A stretch of 64,000 bases of DNA, from contig CAZKVC010000002.1 of assembly GCA_964556115.1 (NCBI GenBank), forward strand, positions 124,001 to 188,000, in the 5' to 3' direction. This document shows positions 25,200-33,640 of the stretch, piece by piece. Each line of letters starts with the position of its first letter. Position 1 is the first letter of the stretch. Source of the DNA: Parvularcula sp964556115. GTDB taxonomy: Bacteria > Pseudomonadota > Alphaproteobacteria > Caulobacterales > Parvularculaceae. The notes under the pieces are model-generated. The model worked only from the letters and a program-made list of their open reading frames with translations. It had not been told where the DNA came from and searched no databases. Both the position numbers and the translations under genes were made by a program.

Positions 25200-26168
25200 G
25201 TGTTCAGCAAGACTTTGGAACAGATGCGCGCGGCGGGGGAGGAAACCCGCCTGCGCCTTCTTGTGCTTCTGGCGCAGGGCGACCTGACCGTCAGCGAGCT
25301 GACCCGCTGCCTCGGCCAGTTGCAGCCGCGGGTTTCACGCCATCTGAGCATCCTGGTGAAGGCCGAACTCGTGAAGCCCTATCAGGAGGGCGCCTGGCGG
25401 TTCTACAGGCTCGCAGACCTTCCGGCGTGGCTCAGCGACCTTCTCGCAGGGCTCGACGGGGCGGAGATCGCCGGGGTGAAGGAGGCGCTCTCCGATATCC
25501 GCAAGGAGCGGGCGGCGCGGGCTGCGGACTACTTCGCCGTCAATGCGCAAAGCTGGGACGAGCTGCGCCGCCTTCATACGGGCGACGCGGCCATCGAGGA
25601 AGCGATCCTCGCTCTTGCGCCCGCGAAGACGCGGCGCTTCGCCGATTTCGGCACTGGGACCGGCCGTATGCTGACCCTCTTCGCGGACCGCTATGGCGAA
25701 GCTATCGGCTATGACGTGTCGCCGGAAATGCTGGCGGTCGCCCGTGTCAGGCTCGAGGAAGCCGAGCTTCGTCACGCAAGGGTGCGGCAGCGGGACATCC
25801 TCAAGCCCGACCAGATCGCGCCGGAGAGCGCCGATCTCGTCTGCCTGCACCATGTCCTACATTTTCTCGCCGAGCCGGAACGCGCCATCGCTTCGGCGGC
25901 CGATGCACTGAGCGCGGGGGGAAGCCTTCTCGTGGCGGACTTCGCGCCGCATCTTCACGAAGAGCTGCGCGAGCGGTTCGCGCACCGGCGGCTTGGTTTC
26001 TCTACGGAGGACCTTGGGGCCATGGCGAGCCGCGCCGGCCTCGTCATTTGCGGCGAAAAGTGCCTGGAGCCCGAAACTGAGGATGGTCTGGTCAGCATGA
26101 TCTGGCGCTTCGACAAGGCGTCCGGCCGCTCCCGTCCGTCCACGCAGAGGATTTCGTCTTATGCCTGA
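25200..26168 (+). CDS. sahR: ArsR-family regulator with SAM-methyltransferase-like domain (SahR)
   Basis: 322 residues: an N-terminal winged-helix ArsR domain (residues 1-85; TVSELTRCLGQLQPRVSRHLSIL is its recognition region) and a C-terminal Rossmann methyltransferase-like domain (about 140-260; ADFGTGTGRML, GYDVSPEML). This architecture next to metF and metH matches SahR, which senses S-adenosylhomocysteine and represses methionine-cycle genes. GTG start with AGGAGG 9 bases upstream. Its end overlaps metF by 8 bp. A true methyltransferase role is less likely given the operator and neighbours. Confidence 0.85.
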   Translation: MFSKTLEQMRAAGEETRLRLLVLLAQGDLTVSELTRCLGQLQPRVSRHLSILVKAELVKPYQEGAWRFYRLADLPAWLSDLLAGLDGAEIAGVKEALSDIRKERAARAADYFAVNAQSWDELRRLHTGDAAIEEAILALAPAKTRRFADFGTGTGRMLTLFADRYGEAIGYDVSPEMLAVARVRLEEAELRHARVRQRDILKPDQIAPESADLVCLHHVLHFLAEPERAIASAADALSAGGSLLVADFAPHLHEELRERFAHRRLGFSTEDLGAMASRAGLVICGEKCLEPETEDGLVSMIWRFDKASGRSRPSTQRISSYA

Positions 26169-27027
26169 TCCGGAGGTCAGCTTCGAATTTTTCCCTCCGA
26201 AGACGGAGCGTATGGCGGAGCAGCTCTGGCAGGCGGTTGAGAAGCTTGCGCCGCTGGACCCGGCCTTCGTGTCGGTGACTTATGGGGCGGGCGGTACGAC
26301 GCGCGAGCGGACCCATGAGACGGTGAAGCGCATTCTCGAGGAGACCTCCCTCGATGTTGCCGCGCACCTGACCACGATCGAGGCGAGCCGCGACGAGGTC
26401 GATGACGTTCTCCGCCGCTACTGGGACGCGGGCGTGCGCCATATCGTGGCGCTGAGAGGCGACCCGCCGGGCGGCGTGGGCGAGGCTTATGTTCCGGCGG
26501 CGGACGGCTACGCTGGCGCGGCAGAGTTGGCGGCGGGCGCGAAGGATATCGCCGAATTCGCCGTTACCGTCGGCTGCTACCCCGAAGGCCACCCGGAGAG
26601 CCCGAGCATGGAGCACGATATCGACCTTCTCAAACGCAAGGTCGATGCGGGCGCGTCCCGGGCGATCACGCAGTTCTTCTACGACAACGAGCATTTCTGG
26701 CGCTTCCTGGACCGGGTCGAGAAGGCAGGCATCGATATTCCGATCGTGCCCGGCATCATGCCGGTGGTGAATTTCTCTTCCCTGCGGCGCATGGCGAAGC
26801 TCTGTGCAGCGACGATTCCCGCCCGGTTCGACAAGCTCTTCGGGCACCTTGACGGCGATCCGAAGACCCAGCAGCTCGTGGCGGCGACAATCGCCGCCGA
26901 GCAGTGCCACGACCTTGCTGAGAGCGGGGTGGACGCCTTCCATTTCTATACCCTGAATCGCGCCGATCTGACCTACGCCCTCTGCCATATGCTCGGGCTC
27001 CGTCCGTCAGAGAGGGCGGTGCACTGA
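26161..27027 (+). CDS. metF: 5,10-methylenetetrahydrofolate reductase
   Basis: FAD enzyme making 5-methyltetrahydrofolate, the methyl donor for MetH. 288 residues with SFEFFPPKTE at the start, FVSVTYGAGGTTRERT, HLTTIEAS, IVALRGDPP and ITQFFYDN motifs. It overlaps sahR upstream by 8 bp and metH downstream by one base (TGATG), so the three form one translation-coupled operon likely under SahR control. Confidence 0.95.
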   Translation: MPDPEVSFEFFPPKTERMAEQLWQAVEKLAPLDPAFVSVTYGAGGTTRERTHETVKRILEETSLDVAAHLTTIEASRDEVDDVLRRYWDAGVRHIVALRGDPPGGVGEAYVPAADGYAGAAELAAGAKDIAEFAVTVGCYPEGHPESPSMEHDIDLLKRKVDAGASRAITQFFYDNEHFWRFLDRVEKAGIDIPIVPGIMPVVNFSSLRRMAKLCAATIPARFDKLFGHLDGDPKTQQLVAATIAAEQCHDLAESGVDAFHFYTLNRADLTYALCHMLGLRPSERAVH

Positions 27028-29654
27028 TGCAGCCACGCTTCGTCAATATCGGTGAGCGGACCAATGTCACAGGCTCCGCTCGTTTCCGTAAGCTGATCAA
27101 GTCCGGCGATTACACCTCCGCCGTGGAGGTGGCGCGCAGCCAGGTCGAGAACGGCGCGCAGATCGTCGATGTCAACATGGACGAAGGCATGCTCGACGGG
27201 GTCGAGGCAATGACCACCTTCCTCCGCCTGATCGCCGCCGAGCCGGACATCGCCCGCGTGCCGGTGATGATCGACAGCTCCAAATGGGAGGTGATCGAGG
27301 CGGGCCTGAAGCAGGTCCAGGGCAAGCCGATCGTCAATTCGATCAGCCTCAAGGAAGGCGAAGCAGGCTTTCTCGAGCAGGCCCGCGCCTGCCGCCTTTA
27401 CGGCGCGGCGGTTGTCGTCATGGCCTTCGACGAGGACGGACAGGCCGACACGGCCGCGCGGAAGATCGAGATCTGCACACGGAGCTACAAGCTCCTGACC
27501 GAAGCCGGCTTCCCGGCGCAGGACATCATCTTCGATCCCAACATCTTCGCGGTGGCCACCGGCATCGACGAGCATGCGGGCTACGGGCTCGATTTCATCG
27601 AGGCGACCCGGGCAATCAAGGAGACCCTTCCCGGCGCGAAGGTGTCGGGCGGCGTTTCCAACATCTCCTTTTCGTTCCGGGGCAATGATGCGGTGCGCGA
27701 GGCGATGCATTCGGTCTTTCTCTACCATGCCATCCGTGCGGGAATGGATATGGGGATCGTCAATGCCGGGCAGCTGGCGATCTATGACGATATCGCCGCC
27801 GACCTCCGCGACGCCGTGGAGGATGTGATCCTGAACCGCCGCGCCGATGCGACCGAGCGGCTTCTCGAACTCGCCGAGCGCTACCGCGGGCAGGGGGGCA
27901 GGACCCAGGCCCCCGATCTTTCCTGGCGGGAGGCTCCTGTCGAGCAGCGCTTGTCCCATGCTCTCGTCAAGGGCATCGGCGACTTTGTCGAGGAGGACAC
28001 CGAGGAAGCGCGCCTGAAGCTCGGCCGGCCGCTCCACGTCATCGAAGGTCCGCTGATGGACGGCATGAATATCGTGGGCGACCTTTTCGGCTCGGGCAAG
28101 ATGTTCCTGCCCCAGGTCGTCAAATCCGCCCGCGTGATGAAGAAGGCCGTCGCCTATCTCGAACCCTTCATGGCAGCGGAAAGGGCCGCAGGCGGCGAAG
28201 CGCCGAAGGCGAAGGGCCGTGTGCTGATGGCAACCGTGAAGGGCGATGTCCACGATATCGGCAAGAACATCGTCGGGGTCGTTCTTCAGTGCAACAATTA
28301 CGAGGTCATCGACCTTGGCGTGATGGTCCCGACCAAGGACATTCTCGACGCGGCCGAGGAGCACGCCGTCGATGTCATCGGCCTTTCCGGCCTCATCACC
28401 CCCTCCCTCGACGAGATGGTCGGGGTGGCGAAGGAGATGAAAAGGCGCGGCATGAGCCAGCCGCTGATGATCGGCGGCGCGACCACTTCGAAGGCCCATA
28501 CGGCGGTCAAGATCGCGCCGGGCTACGATCATGGCGCGATCTATGTCAGTGATGCGAGCCGCGCCGTCGGGGTGGTCAGCGAGCTTCTCTCCGAGGAACG
28601 CCGTGAGAAGTATCTTGGCGGCATCGCCGAGGAATACGCTTCCGTCCGGGAGAGTTTTGCCAAACGTCAGCAGAAGGATGACCGGACGGCGCTGGAGGAA
28701 GCGCGCCGGAACGCTTTCAAGCTCACGGCGCCGATCCCGCCCGCGCCGCAAAGTCCCGGACGCCACGTCTTTCCTGACGTGCCGCTTGAAAGGCTGGTGC
28801 CCTATATCGACTGGTCGCCCTTCTTCTCTAGCTGGGACCTTCACGGCCGTTATCCGCAGATCCTCGACGATGTTGTCGTAGGCGAGGCGGCCCGTTCACT
28901 GTTCACCGACGCCGAAGCCATGCTGGCCCGGATCGTCGAGGAGAAATGGTTCGCAGCAAAGGCGGTCTGCGGGCTTTACCCTGCCAATCGTGTCGGTGAC
29001 GACGTCGTTCTCTGGGCGGACGAGAACCGGCGGCATGAGCTCGCCCGGTTCCATACGCTCCGCCAACAGATCGACAAGAAGGGCAAGAGCGCCAATCTCG
29101 CCCTTGCGGATTTCATATCTTCTGATGAAGCCGACTGGCTCGGCGCCTTTGCGGTTACGGCGGGGCACGGCGAGGACGAAGTGGTCGCGCGCCTGGCTGC
29201 GGAGGGCGACAACTATTCCTCGATCATGGCTTCGGCGCTGGCTGACCGCCTGGCCGAGGCGGCGGCAGAATGGCTGCATGAGCATGTGCGGCGGCAGCTG
29301 TGGGGTTATGAGACGGGACCGAAGGCTTCGGTCGAAGCGCTGATCGCCGAGGACTACCAGGGGATCAGGCCAGCCGCAGGTTATCCCGCGCAGCCCGACC
29401 ATACGGAGAAGGGCACGCTCTTCGATCTTCTTGGTGCAGAAGAGGTTGCAGGCATCACCCTGACCGAAAGCTACGCCATGCAACCAGGCGCCAGCGTCTC
29501 CGGCCTCTATCTGGGCCATCCGGACGCGCATTATTTCGGAACGGGGAAGATCGCCCGCGACCAGGCCCTCGACTATGCCCGCCGCAAGGGCTGGCCCCTT
29601 ACGACGGCGGAGAAATGGCTTGGGCCGATCCTGGCTTACGAGCCCGACGCCTGA
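27027..29654 (+). CDS. metH: Cobalamin-dependent methionine synthase lacking the homocysteine domain
   Basis: 875 residues containing three of the four MetH modules: the folate (pterin)-binding barrel from residue 1 (NIGERTNVTGSARF), the cobalamin cap and B12 domain (GDVHDIGKN with axial His about H409), and the C-terminal SAM-dependent reactivation domain (about 545-875). The N-terminal homocysteine/zinc barrel of about 330 residues is absent; the protein starts exactly at the folate domain. Split MetH is known in alphaproteobacteria, with a separate homocysteine-domain gene, but none is in this window. No B12 riboswitch is seen. Confidence 0.93.
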   Translation: MQPRFVNIGERTNVTGSARFRKLIKSGDYTSAVEVARSQVENGAQIVDVNMDEGMLDGVEAMTTFLRLIAAEPDIARVPVMIDSSKWEVIEAGLKQVQGKPIVNSISLKEGEAGFLEQARACRLYGAAVVVMAFDEDGQADTAARKIEICTRSYKLLTEAGFPAQDIIFDPNIFAVATGIDEHAGYGLDFIEATRAIKETLPGAKVSGGVSNISFSFRGNDAVREAMHSVFLYHAIRAGMDMGIVNAGQLAIYDDIAADLRDAVEDVILNRRADATERLLELAERYRGQGGRTQAPDLSWREAPVEQRLSHALVKGIGDFVEEDTEEARLKLGRPLHVIEGPLMDGMNIVGDLFGSGKMFLPQVVKSARVMKKAVAYLEPFMAAERAAGGEAPKAKGRVLMATVKGDVHDIGKNIVGVVLQCNNYEVIDLGVMVPTKDILDAAEEHAVDVIGLSGLITPSLDEMVGVAKEMKRRGMSQPLMIGGATTSKAHTAVKIAPGYDHGAIYVSDASRAVGVVSELLSEERREKYLGGIAEEYASVRESFAKRQQKDDRTALEEARRNAFKLTAPIPPAPQSPGRHVFPDVPLERLVPYIDWSPFFSSWDLHGRYPQILDDVVVGEAARSLFTDAEAMLARIVEEKWFAAKAVCGLYPANRVGDDVVLWADENRRHELARFHTLRQQIDKKGKSANLALADFISSDEADWLGAFAVTAGHGEDEVVARLAAEGDNYSSIMASALADRLAEAAAEWLHEHVRRQLWGYETGPKASVEALIAEDYQGIRPAAGYPAQPDHTEKGTLFDLLGAEEVAGITLTESYAMQPGASVSGLYLGHPDAHYFGTGKIARDQALDYARRKGWPLTTAEKWLGPILAYEPDA

Positions 29655-29657
29655 CCC

Positions 29658-29879
29658 CTAGGACGCCTTGCGAAGCTCCGAATGGCTTTTCATGACCCGG
29701 TCGCCGTCATCCTGCTCGATCATGTAGGCAGGGTTGTCCTTGTCGGCGTTGCGGGTGACTTCGTTGCCGTCGATCTGGCGGGTGGTCTTCGAGGTGAAGC
29801 TTTCCTGCACTTCGCCCTTGGCGGTGCCGTTGCCCCAGTCCCATTCGACCTTGGTGCCTTTATTGTAAGTATCCGTCAT
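29658..29879 (-). CDS. DUF2945 / Hva1-type TUDOR-like small protein
   Basis: A 73-residue acidic soluble protein (KGTKVEWDWGNGTAKGEV, KDNPAYMIEQDDGDRVMKSHSEL) matching the DUF2945 (Hva1_TUDOR) family: a small beta-barrel with no firmly established function. It converges on metH with a 3-bp gap between stops and has its own upstream region before the cold-shock gene's terminator. Confidence 0.8.
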   Translation of the reverse strand: MTDTYNKGTKVEWDWGNGTAKGEVQESFTSKTTRQIDGNEVTRNADKDNPAYMIEQDDGDRVMKSHSELRKAS

Positions 29880-29968
29880 AACCCGTCTCCCAAATGGTGA
29901 TGACCGGCGAACGGAAGCTTCGGGCTGAAACTCCCATCAAATCGGCGCGGGGAGCCATAACGTCGCAC

Positions 29969-29993
29969 AAAAAAGCCCGGCCGAAGCCGGGCT
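29969..29993 (-). terminator. Rho-independent terminator of the cold-shock gene
   Basis: Read on the minus strand, AGCCCGGC - TTCG - GCCGGGCT (8-bp perfect stem on a stable UUCG tetraloop) runs into six T's. It lies 25 bp beyond the cold-shock stop codon. Confidence 0.92.
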
Positions 29994-30018
29994 CGTTCGA
30001 TCCGACAGGGACCCTGGT

Positions 30019-30228
30019 TCAGAGAACCTTGAGGTCCACGGCGCTGGTCTTGTTCCGGCGCGTGTCGTTGTAGAGTTCGTAGGAAACCTGCTGGTTCTCC
30101 TGAAGACCGGTGAGGCCCGAACGCTCAACAGCGGAGATGTGGACGAAAACGTCCGCGCCGCCTTCTTCAGGCTGGATGAAACCGTAGCCTTTTTGATCGT
30201 TGAACCATTTTACTTTGCCGACAGCCAT
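30019..30228 (-). CDS. Cold-shock domain protein (CspA family)
   Basis: 69 residues starting MAVGKVKWFNDQKGYGFI. The RNA-binding motifs RNP1 (KGYGFI) and RNP2 (VFVHIS) are intact, so it is a single-stranded nucleic-acid chaperone. The ATG at 30228 has an AAGGAG site; the frame extends upstream but the conserved start fixes it here. About 170 bp separates it from the next gene upstream, enough for a structured 5' leader, which often regulates csp mRNAs. A tetraloop terminator follows. Confidence 0.95.
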   Translation of the reverse strand: MAVGKVKWFNDQKGYGFIQPEEGGADVFVHISAVERSGLTGLQENQQVSYELYNDTRRNKTSAVDLKVL

Positions 30229-30403
30229 GTCGCGCTCCTTCGATAATCCGCCCCATGCGGGCCACAGCATTCGGGGGATTAGGAGAAGAGCCGTCGGTCC
30301 GACGGTAGTCCAAGTCCAAGACCGACCGCAATGCAGCCTCATCATTGAAACGGACATGCAGGTTGGTCAAGACAATTCGTGGCCATCAGGAATGCCCCGG
30401 ACG
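30229..30403. promoter_or_regulatory. Leader/promoter region of the cold-shock gene
   Basis: 175 bp upstream of the csp start and downstream of the NtrC-type regulator. It includes a 15-bp palindrome (30291-30305) and an AGGAG stretch. Probably the csp promoter and long leader; no ORF with support. Confidence 0.35.
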
Positions 30404-31879
30404 TCAGCCGGCGCGCTTCACCTCGATGCCCTGTTCCTGCACTTTCCGGTAGAGGGTCGAGCGCCCGATTCCGAGGCGGCGGGCCACCTCGGACATCTGG
30501 CCGCGATACATCTCGATGGCCGTGACGATGAGGTCCCGCTCGATCATCTGGAGCGAGCGAAGGTGCCCCTCGCGGTCGAAAACCGCCACCTGGTCGACGG
30601 CATCGCTGGCGCCGGCATCCTCGTCCTGAACTTCCGGCGCAGGGGCGGGCGGCATGTCGTCGAAGGAAGGGGGCCCCTGTTCGATCCCGGCTTCTTCGAA
30701 AACCGCGGCCATGGTGGGAAAGTCCTGGGCTGTAAGATAGCTGCCCTCGGCCAGCACCACCGCGCGGTAGATCGTGTTCTCGAGCTGGCGGACGTTGCCC
30801 GGCCATTCCTGCGCCTTGAGGACGTCCATGACCTCGTGCTGGACCCCGGCCACATCGCGGCCTTCCTCGGCATTGTAGCGGTCGATGAAGTGCTGGATCA
30901 GCGAGGGTATGTCCTCGCGGCGCTGGCGCAGCGGCGGGACTTCCACGGGAAAGACATTGAGGCGGTAGAACAGGTCTTCGCGGAACGTGCCGTCCTTGAC
31001 GCATTCGGCGAGGTCCCGGTTGGTTGCCGAGATGACCCGTACGTCGACCTTCACAGGCCTCTTGGAGCCGACAGGATCGACTTCGCCCTCCTGCAGGGCC
31101 CTGAGGAGCTTGACCTGGGTTTCGAGCGGAAGTTCGCCCACCTCATCGAGGAAGAGGGTGCCGCCATCGGCTTCCTGGAACTTGCCGATATGTTTCGAGG
31201 TGGCGCCGGTGAAAGCGCCTTTCTCGTGACCGAAGAGGATCGATTCCACGAGGTTGTCCGGAATGGCGCCGCAGTTCACGGTGACGAACGGCGCGCCGGT
31301 CCGCTCGGAGCTGCCCTGGATGGCGCGGGCGATCATCTCCTTACCGACACCGCTTTCCCCGGTGATCAGGATGGGGATGGTCGAGGCCGCTGCGCGCTCG
31401 GCCAGCTTCAGGCAGCGCTTGAAGGCGGGCGCTTCGCCGACCACGTCGGTAAAGCCCATGGCGTTGCCCGACTTGCGCTTGAGCCGTGAAACTTCCGTGC
31501 GCAGATTGCCCATGTTGAGGGCGTTGGCGATGCCCACGGTGATTCGTTCGGGCGAGGCGGGCTTGACGAAGAAGTCGACGGCGCCCGCGCGCATGGCCTG
31601 CACCACCGTGTCGATGCCGCTCTTCGCCGTCAGCATGATGACGGGAAGCTCCGGGCGGAAGCCCTTGAGGTCCTCGAGCACTGCCATGCCGTCGACCTCG
31701 GGCATGACGAGGTCCAGCATCACGAGGTCGATCGCCTGGCCCTTTTCCCCGCGCAGGAGATCGAGCGCTTCCTGGCCGCCGGCCACCTGGCGCACCTGAT
31801 AGCCGGCCCGTTCACAAACGGCCTGCATGAGACGACGGGCGGTCGGGTCGTCGTCCACAAGAAGAACGGTCTTCGCCAT
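30404..31879 (-). CDS. Sigma-54-dependent response regulator, NtrC type
   Basis: 491 residues in three modules: a receiver domain (phospho-acceptor about D56 in VMLDLVMPEVDG), an AAA+ activator domain (Walker A GESGVGKE 174-181; GAFTGA loop 221-226 that contacts sigma-54; GTLFLDE; the DLFYRLNVF region) and a C-terminal Fis-type helix-turn-helix (VARRLGIGRSTLYRKV). It is an orphan here: no histidine kinase or sigma-54 gene is adjacent. Several such proteins in alphaproteobacteria control motility or surface polymers, but the target is unknown. Divergent from pntA. Confidence 0.92.
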   Translation of the reverse strand: MAKTVLLVDDDPTARRLMQAVCERAGYQVRQVAGGQEALDLLRGEKGQAIDLVMLDLVMPEVDGMAVLEDLKGFRPELPVIMLTAKSGIDTVVQAMRAGAVDFFVKPASPERITVGIANALNMGNLRTEVSRLKRKSGNAMGFTDVVGEAPAFKRCLKLAERAAASTIPILITGESGVGKEMIARAIQGSSERTGAPFVTVNCGAIPDNLVESILFGHEKGAFTGATSKHIGKFQEADGGTLFLDEVGELPLETQVKLLRALQEGEVDPVGSKRPVKVDVRVISATNRDLAECVKDGTFREDLFYRLNVFPVEVPPLRQRREDIPSLIQHFIDRYNAEEGRDVAGVQHEVMDVLKAQEWPGNVRQLENTIYRAVVLAEGSYLTAQDFPTMAAVFEEAGIEQGPPSFDDMPPAPAPEVQDEDAGASDAVDQVAVFDREGHLRSLQMIERDLIVTAIEMYRGQMSEVARRLGIGRSTLYRKVQEQGIEVKRAG

Positions 31880-32059
31880 GGGGTGCTCGCTCCAGCGGAA
31901 AGTCTGACCGGAACCATGCCGTTATCTTCTAAAGATCAGGTTCACCCGGACCGCAGGGTTGTTACTGTCATCCACTGCGCACGAAGCTTTCGGCGCACGG
32001 CGAAGCCTTGCTACGGGTCTGGGACGAGGGAAAGCGTCACGAAAGGGTCTTGTCGCGCG
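31880..32059. promoter_or_regulatory. Divergent promoter region, NtrC-type regulator / pntA
   Basis: 180 bp between two divergent genes. The pntA frame stays open through it, but no family-conserved residues are encoded before 32060, so I read it as regulatory. No -24/-12 sigma-54 promoter or clear inverted repeat could be picked out. Confidence 0.4.
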
Positions 32060-33151
32060 ATGAAGCTTGCTGGCGTAGCCATACCCGATGAAAAGCGATC
32101 TCCGCTGACCCCCGACACCGTCAAGAAGCTGAAAGGCCTCGGTTATGAGGTCCGGGTCGAGCCTGGCCTCGGCAAGGGCGCGGGGCTGACCGACAAGGCT
32201 TTCGAGGAAGCTGGCGCAACCCTCGATCAGAATGCCGTGAACGGCGCCGATATCGTCCTGGCGGCGGGGCCACTGGACAAGGAGATGATCGCGGGCCTGC
32301 CCCGGGGCACCAGGCTGGTGGGGCTTCTCGACCCGTTCGATGCCAAGGAGCGCCTCTCCGCCATGGCCGATGCGGGCGTCGATGGCTTCTCGATGGAGCT
32401 TCTGCCGCGAATCACCCGGGCGCAGGCGATGGACGTCCTGTCGAGCCAGGCGAACCTCGCCGGCTATAAGGCGGTGGTCGATGCTGCGAGCCACTACGGT
32501 CGCGCCTTCCCGATGATGATGACCGCCGCGGGCACGGTCCCCCCTGCCAAGGTCTTCGTCATGGGCGCAGGGGTTGCAGGGCTTCAGGCGATCGCCACGG
32601 CCAAGCGCCTCGGCGCGGTGGTCTCGGCTACCGATGTCAGGGCCGCTGCTGGCGAACAGGTCGCAAGCCTTGGCGGCACCTTCGTCTTCGCCAAGGAAGC
32701 CCTCGAAGAAGGCGAGGGGACCGGCGGCTACGCCAAGGAGCTCACCGCCGAGCAGCAGGCCGCCCAGCAGAAGCTCGTCACCGACCATCTCAAGAAGATG
32801 GATGTGGTCATCACCACCGCCCTCATCCCCGGCCGTCCCGCGCCGAAGCTGATCGACCAGGCGATGCTCTCCGGCATGAAGCCCGGCAGCGTCATCATCG
32901 ACCTCGCCGCGCCGCGCGGCGGCAATGTCGAGGGCGAGGCCGAAGGGGTAAGGATCATCCGCCCGAACAACATCCTCGAAGGGCTGGCGGGCGAGGCGTC
33001 GAACCTCCTCGCGCGCAACTTCCTCAGCTTCCTGACATTGATCACCGACAAGGAAGCGGGCAGCGTGAATATCGACCCAGAGGACGAGATCATTCGCGGC
33101 GTGCAACTGACCCGCGACGGCAAGATCGTTCACGAACGGTTTGTGGAGTGA
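32060..33151 (+). CDS. pntA: NAD(P) transhydrogenase subunit alpha part 1
   Basis: Soluble NAD(H)-binding domain I of the proton-translocating transhydrogenase, which drives NADPH formation. 363 residues starting MKLAGVAIPDEKRSPLTPDT; Rossmann motif VMGAGVAGLQAIATAKRLGA with SATDVR, and the mobile-loop region IPGRPAPKLI. The open frame extends to 31883, but the conserved N-terminus sets the start at 32060. The alpha chain is split, as usual in alphaproteobacteria: the membrane part follows with a one-base overlap. Confidence 0.94.
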   Translation: MKLAGVAIPDEKRSPLTPDTVKKLKGLGYEVRVEPGLGKGAGLTDKAFEEAGATLDQNAVNGADIVLAAGPLDKEMIAGLPRGTRLVGLLDPFDAKERLSAMADAGVDGFSMELLPRITRAQAMDVLSSQANLAGYKAVVDAASHYGRAFPMMMTAAGTVPPAKVFVMGAGVAGLQAIATAKRLGAVVSATDVRAAAGEQVASLGGTFVFAKEALEEGEGTGGYAKELTAEQQAAQQKLVTDHLKKMDVVITTALIPGRPAPKLIDQAMLSGMKPGSVIIDLAAPRGGNVEGEAEGVRIIRPNNILEGLAGEASNLLARNFLSFLTLITDKEAGSVNIDPEDEIIRGVQLTRDGKIVHERFVE

Positions 33152-33633
33152 TGATGCAGACGACCGAGCAAGAGCTTACCGAGAACGCCGCCGCGGCGGA
33201 TGTCGAGATGGCGGCCGAGCAGCTTCGCGAAGCGGCCCGTGAGCTGTCCGACGTTTCCGCCCAGGCCGAGGCTGCCGCCCAGGAAGCGGATATTCTTCTC
33301 AGAGCCCTCGAGACGACGGGCCACGGAAGCGGGGTCGGCGATTTCGTCTATCTCGCCGCGGTCTTCGCGCTGGCCTGCTTCGTCGGCTATTACGTCGTCT
33401 GGTCGGTGACACCAGCCCTTCACACACCGCTGATGTCGGTGACCAATGCGATCAGCTCCGTGGTGATCGTTGGCGCACTGATCGCGGTCGGCGCCGACGT
33501 GGCGCAAAGTCCTGCCGGGGGGTGGAGCCGGTTTCTCGGCGTGATCGCCGTGGCGCTGGCATCAGTGAACATCTTCGGCGGCTTCCTCGTGACCAACCGT
33601 ATGCTGGCCATGTACAAGAAAAAGGAAGGGTGA
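33151..33633 (+). CDS. pntAB: NAD(P) transhydrogenase subunit alpha part 2 (membrane)
   Basis: Membrane part of the alpha chain: after an Ala/Glu-rich, probably coiled N-terminal stretch of about 60 residues, longer than in many homologues, come four hydrophobic helices with HTPLMSVTNAISSVVIVGAL, the family signature, and NIFGGFLVTNRML. ATG start overlaps the pntA stop by one base; a second ATG is next. pntB does not follow directly: three unrelated genes intervene. Confidence 0.92.
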   Translation: MMQTTEQELTENAAAADVEMAAEQLREAARELSDVSAQAEAAAQEADILLRALETTGHGSGVGDFVYLAAVFALACFVGYYVVWSVTPALHTPLMSVTNAISSVVIVGALIAVGADVAQSPAGGWSRFLGVIAVALASVNIFGGFLVTNRMLAMYKKKEG

Positions 33634-33640
33634 TGGATCC

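Noticed and set aside
29969..29993. Small RNA in the gap between the cold-shock and DUF2945 genes
   Set aside because: The hairpin is fully explained as the cold-shock gene's terminator.
31883..32059. N-terminal extension of pntA
   Set aside because: Conserved PntA N-terminus begins at 32060; the extra codons show no homology features and cover the promoter region.
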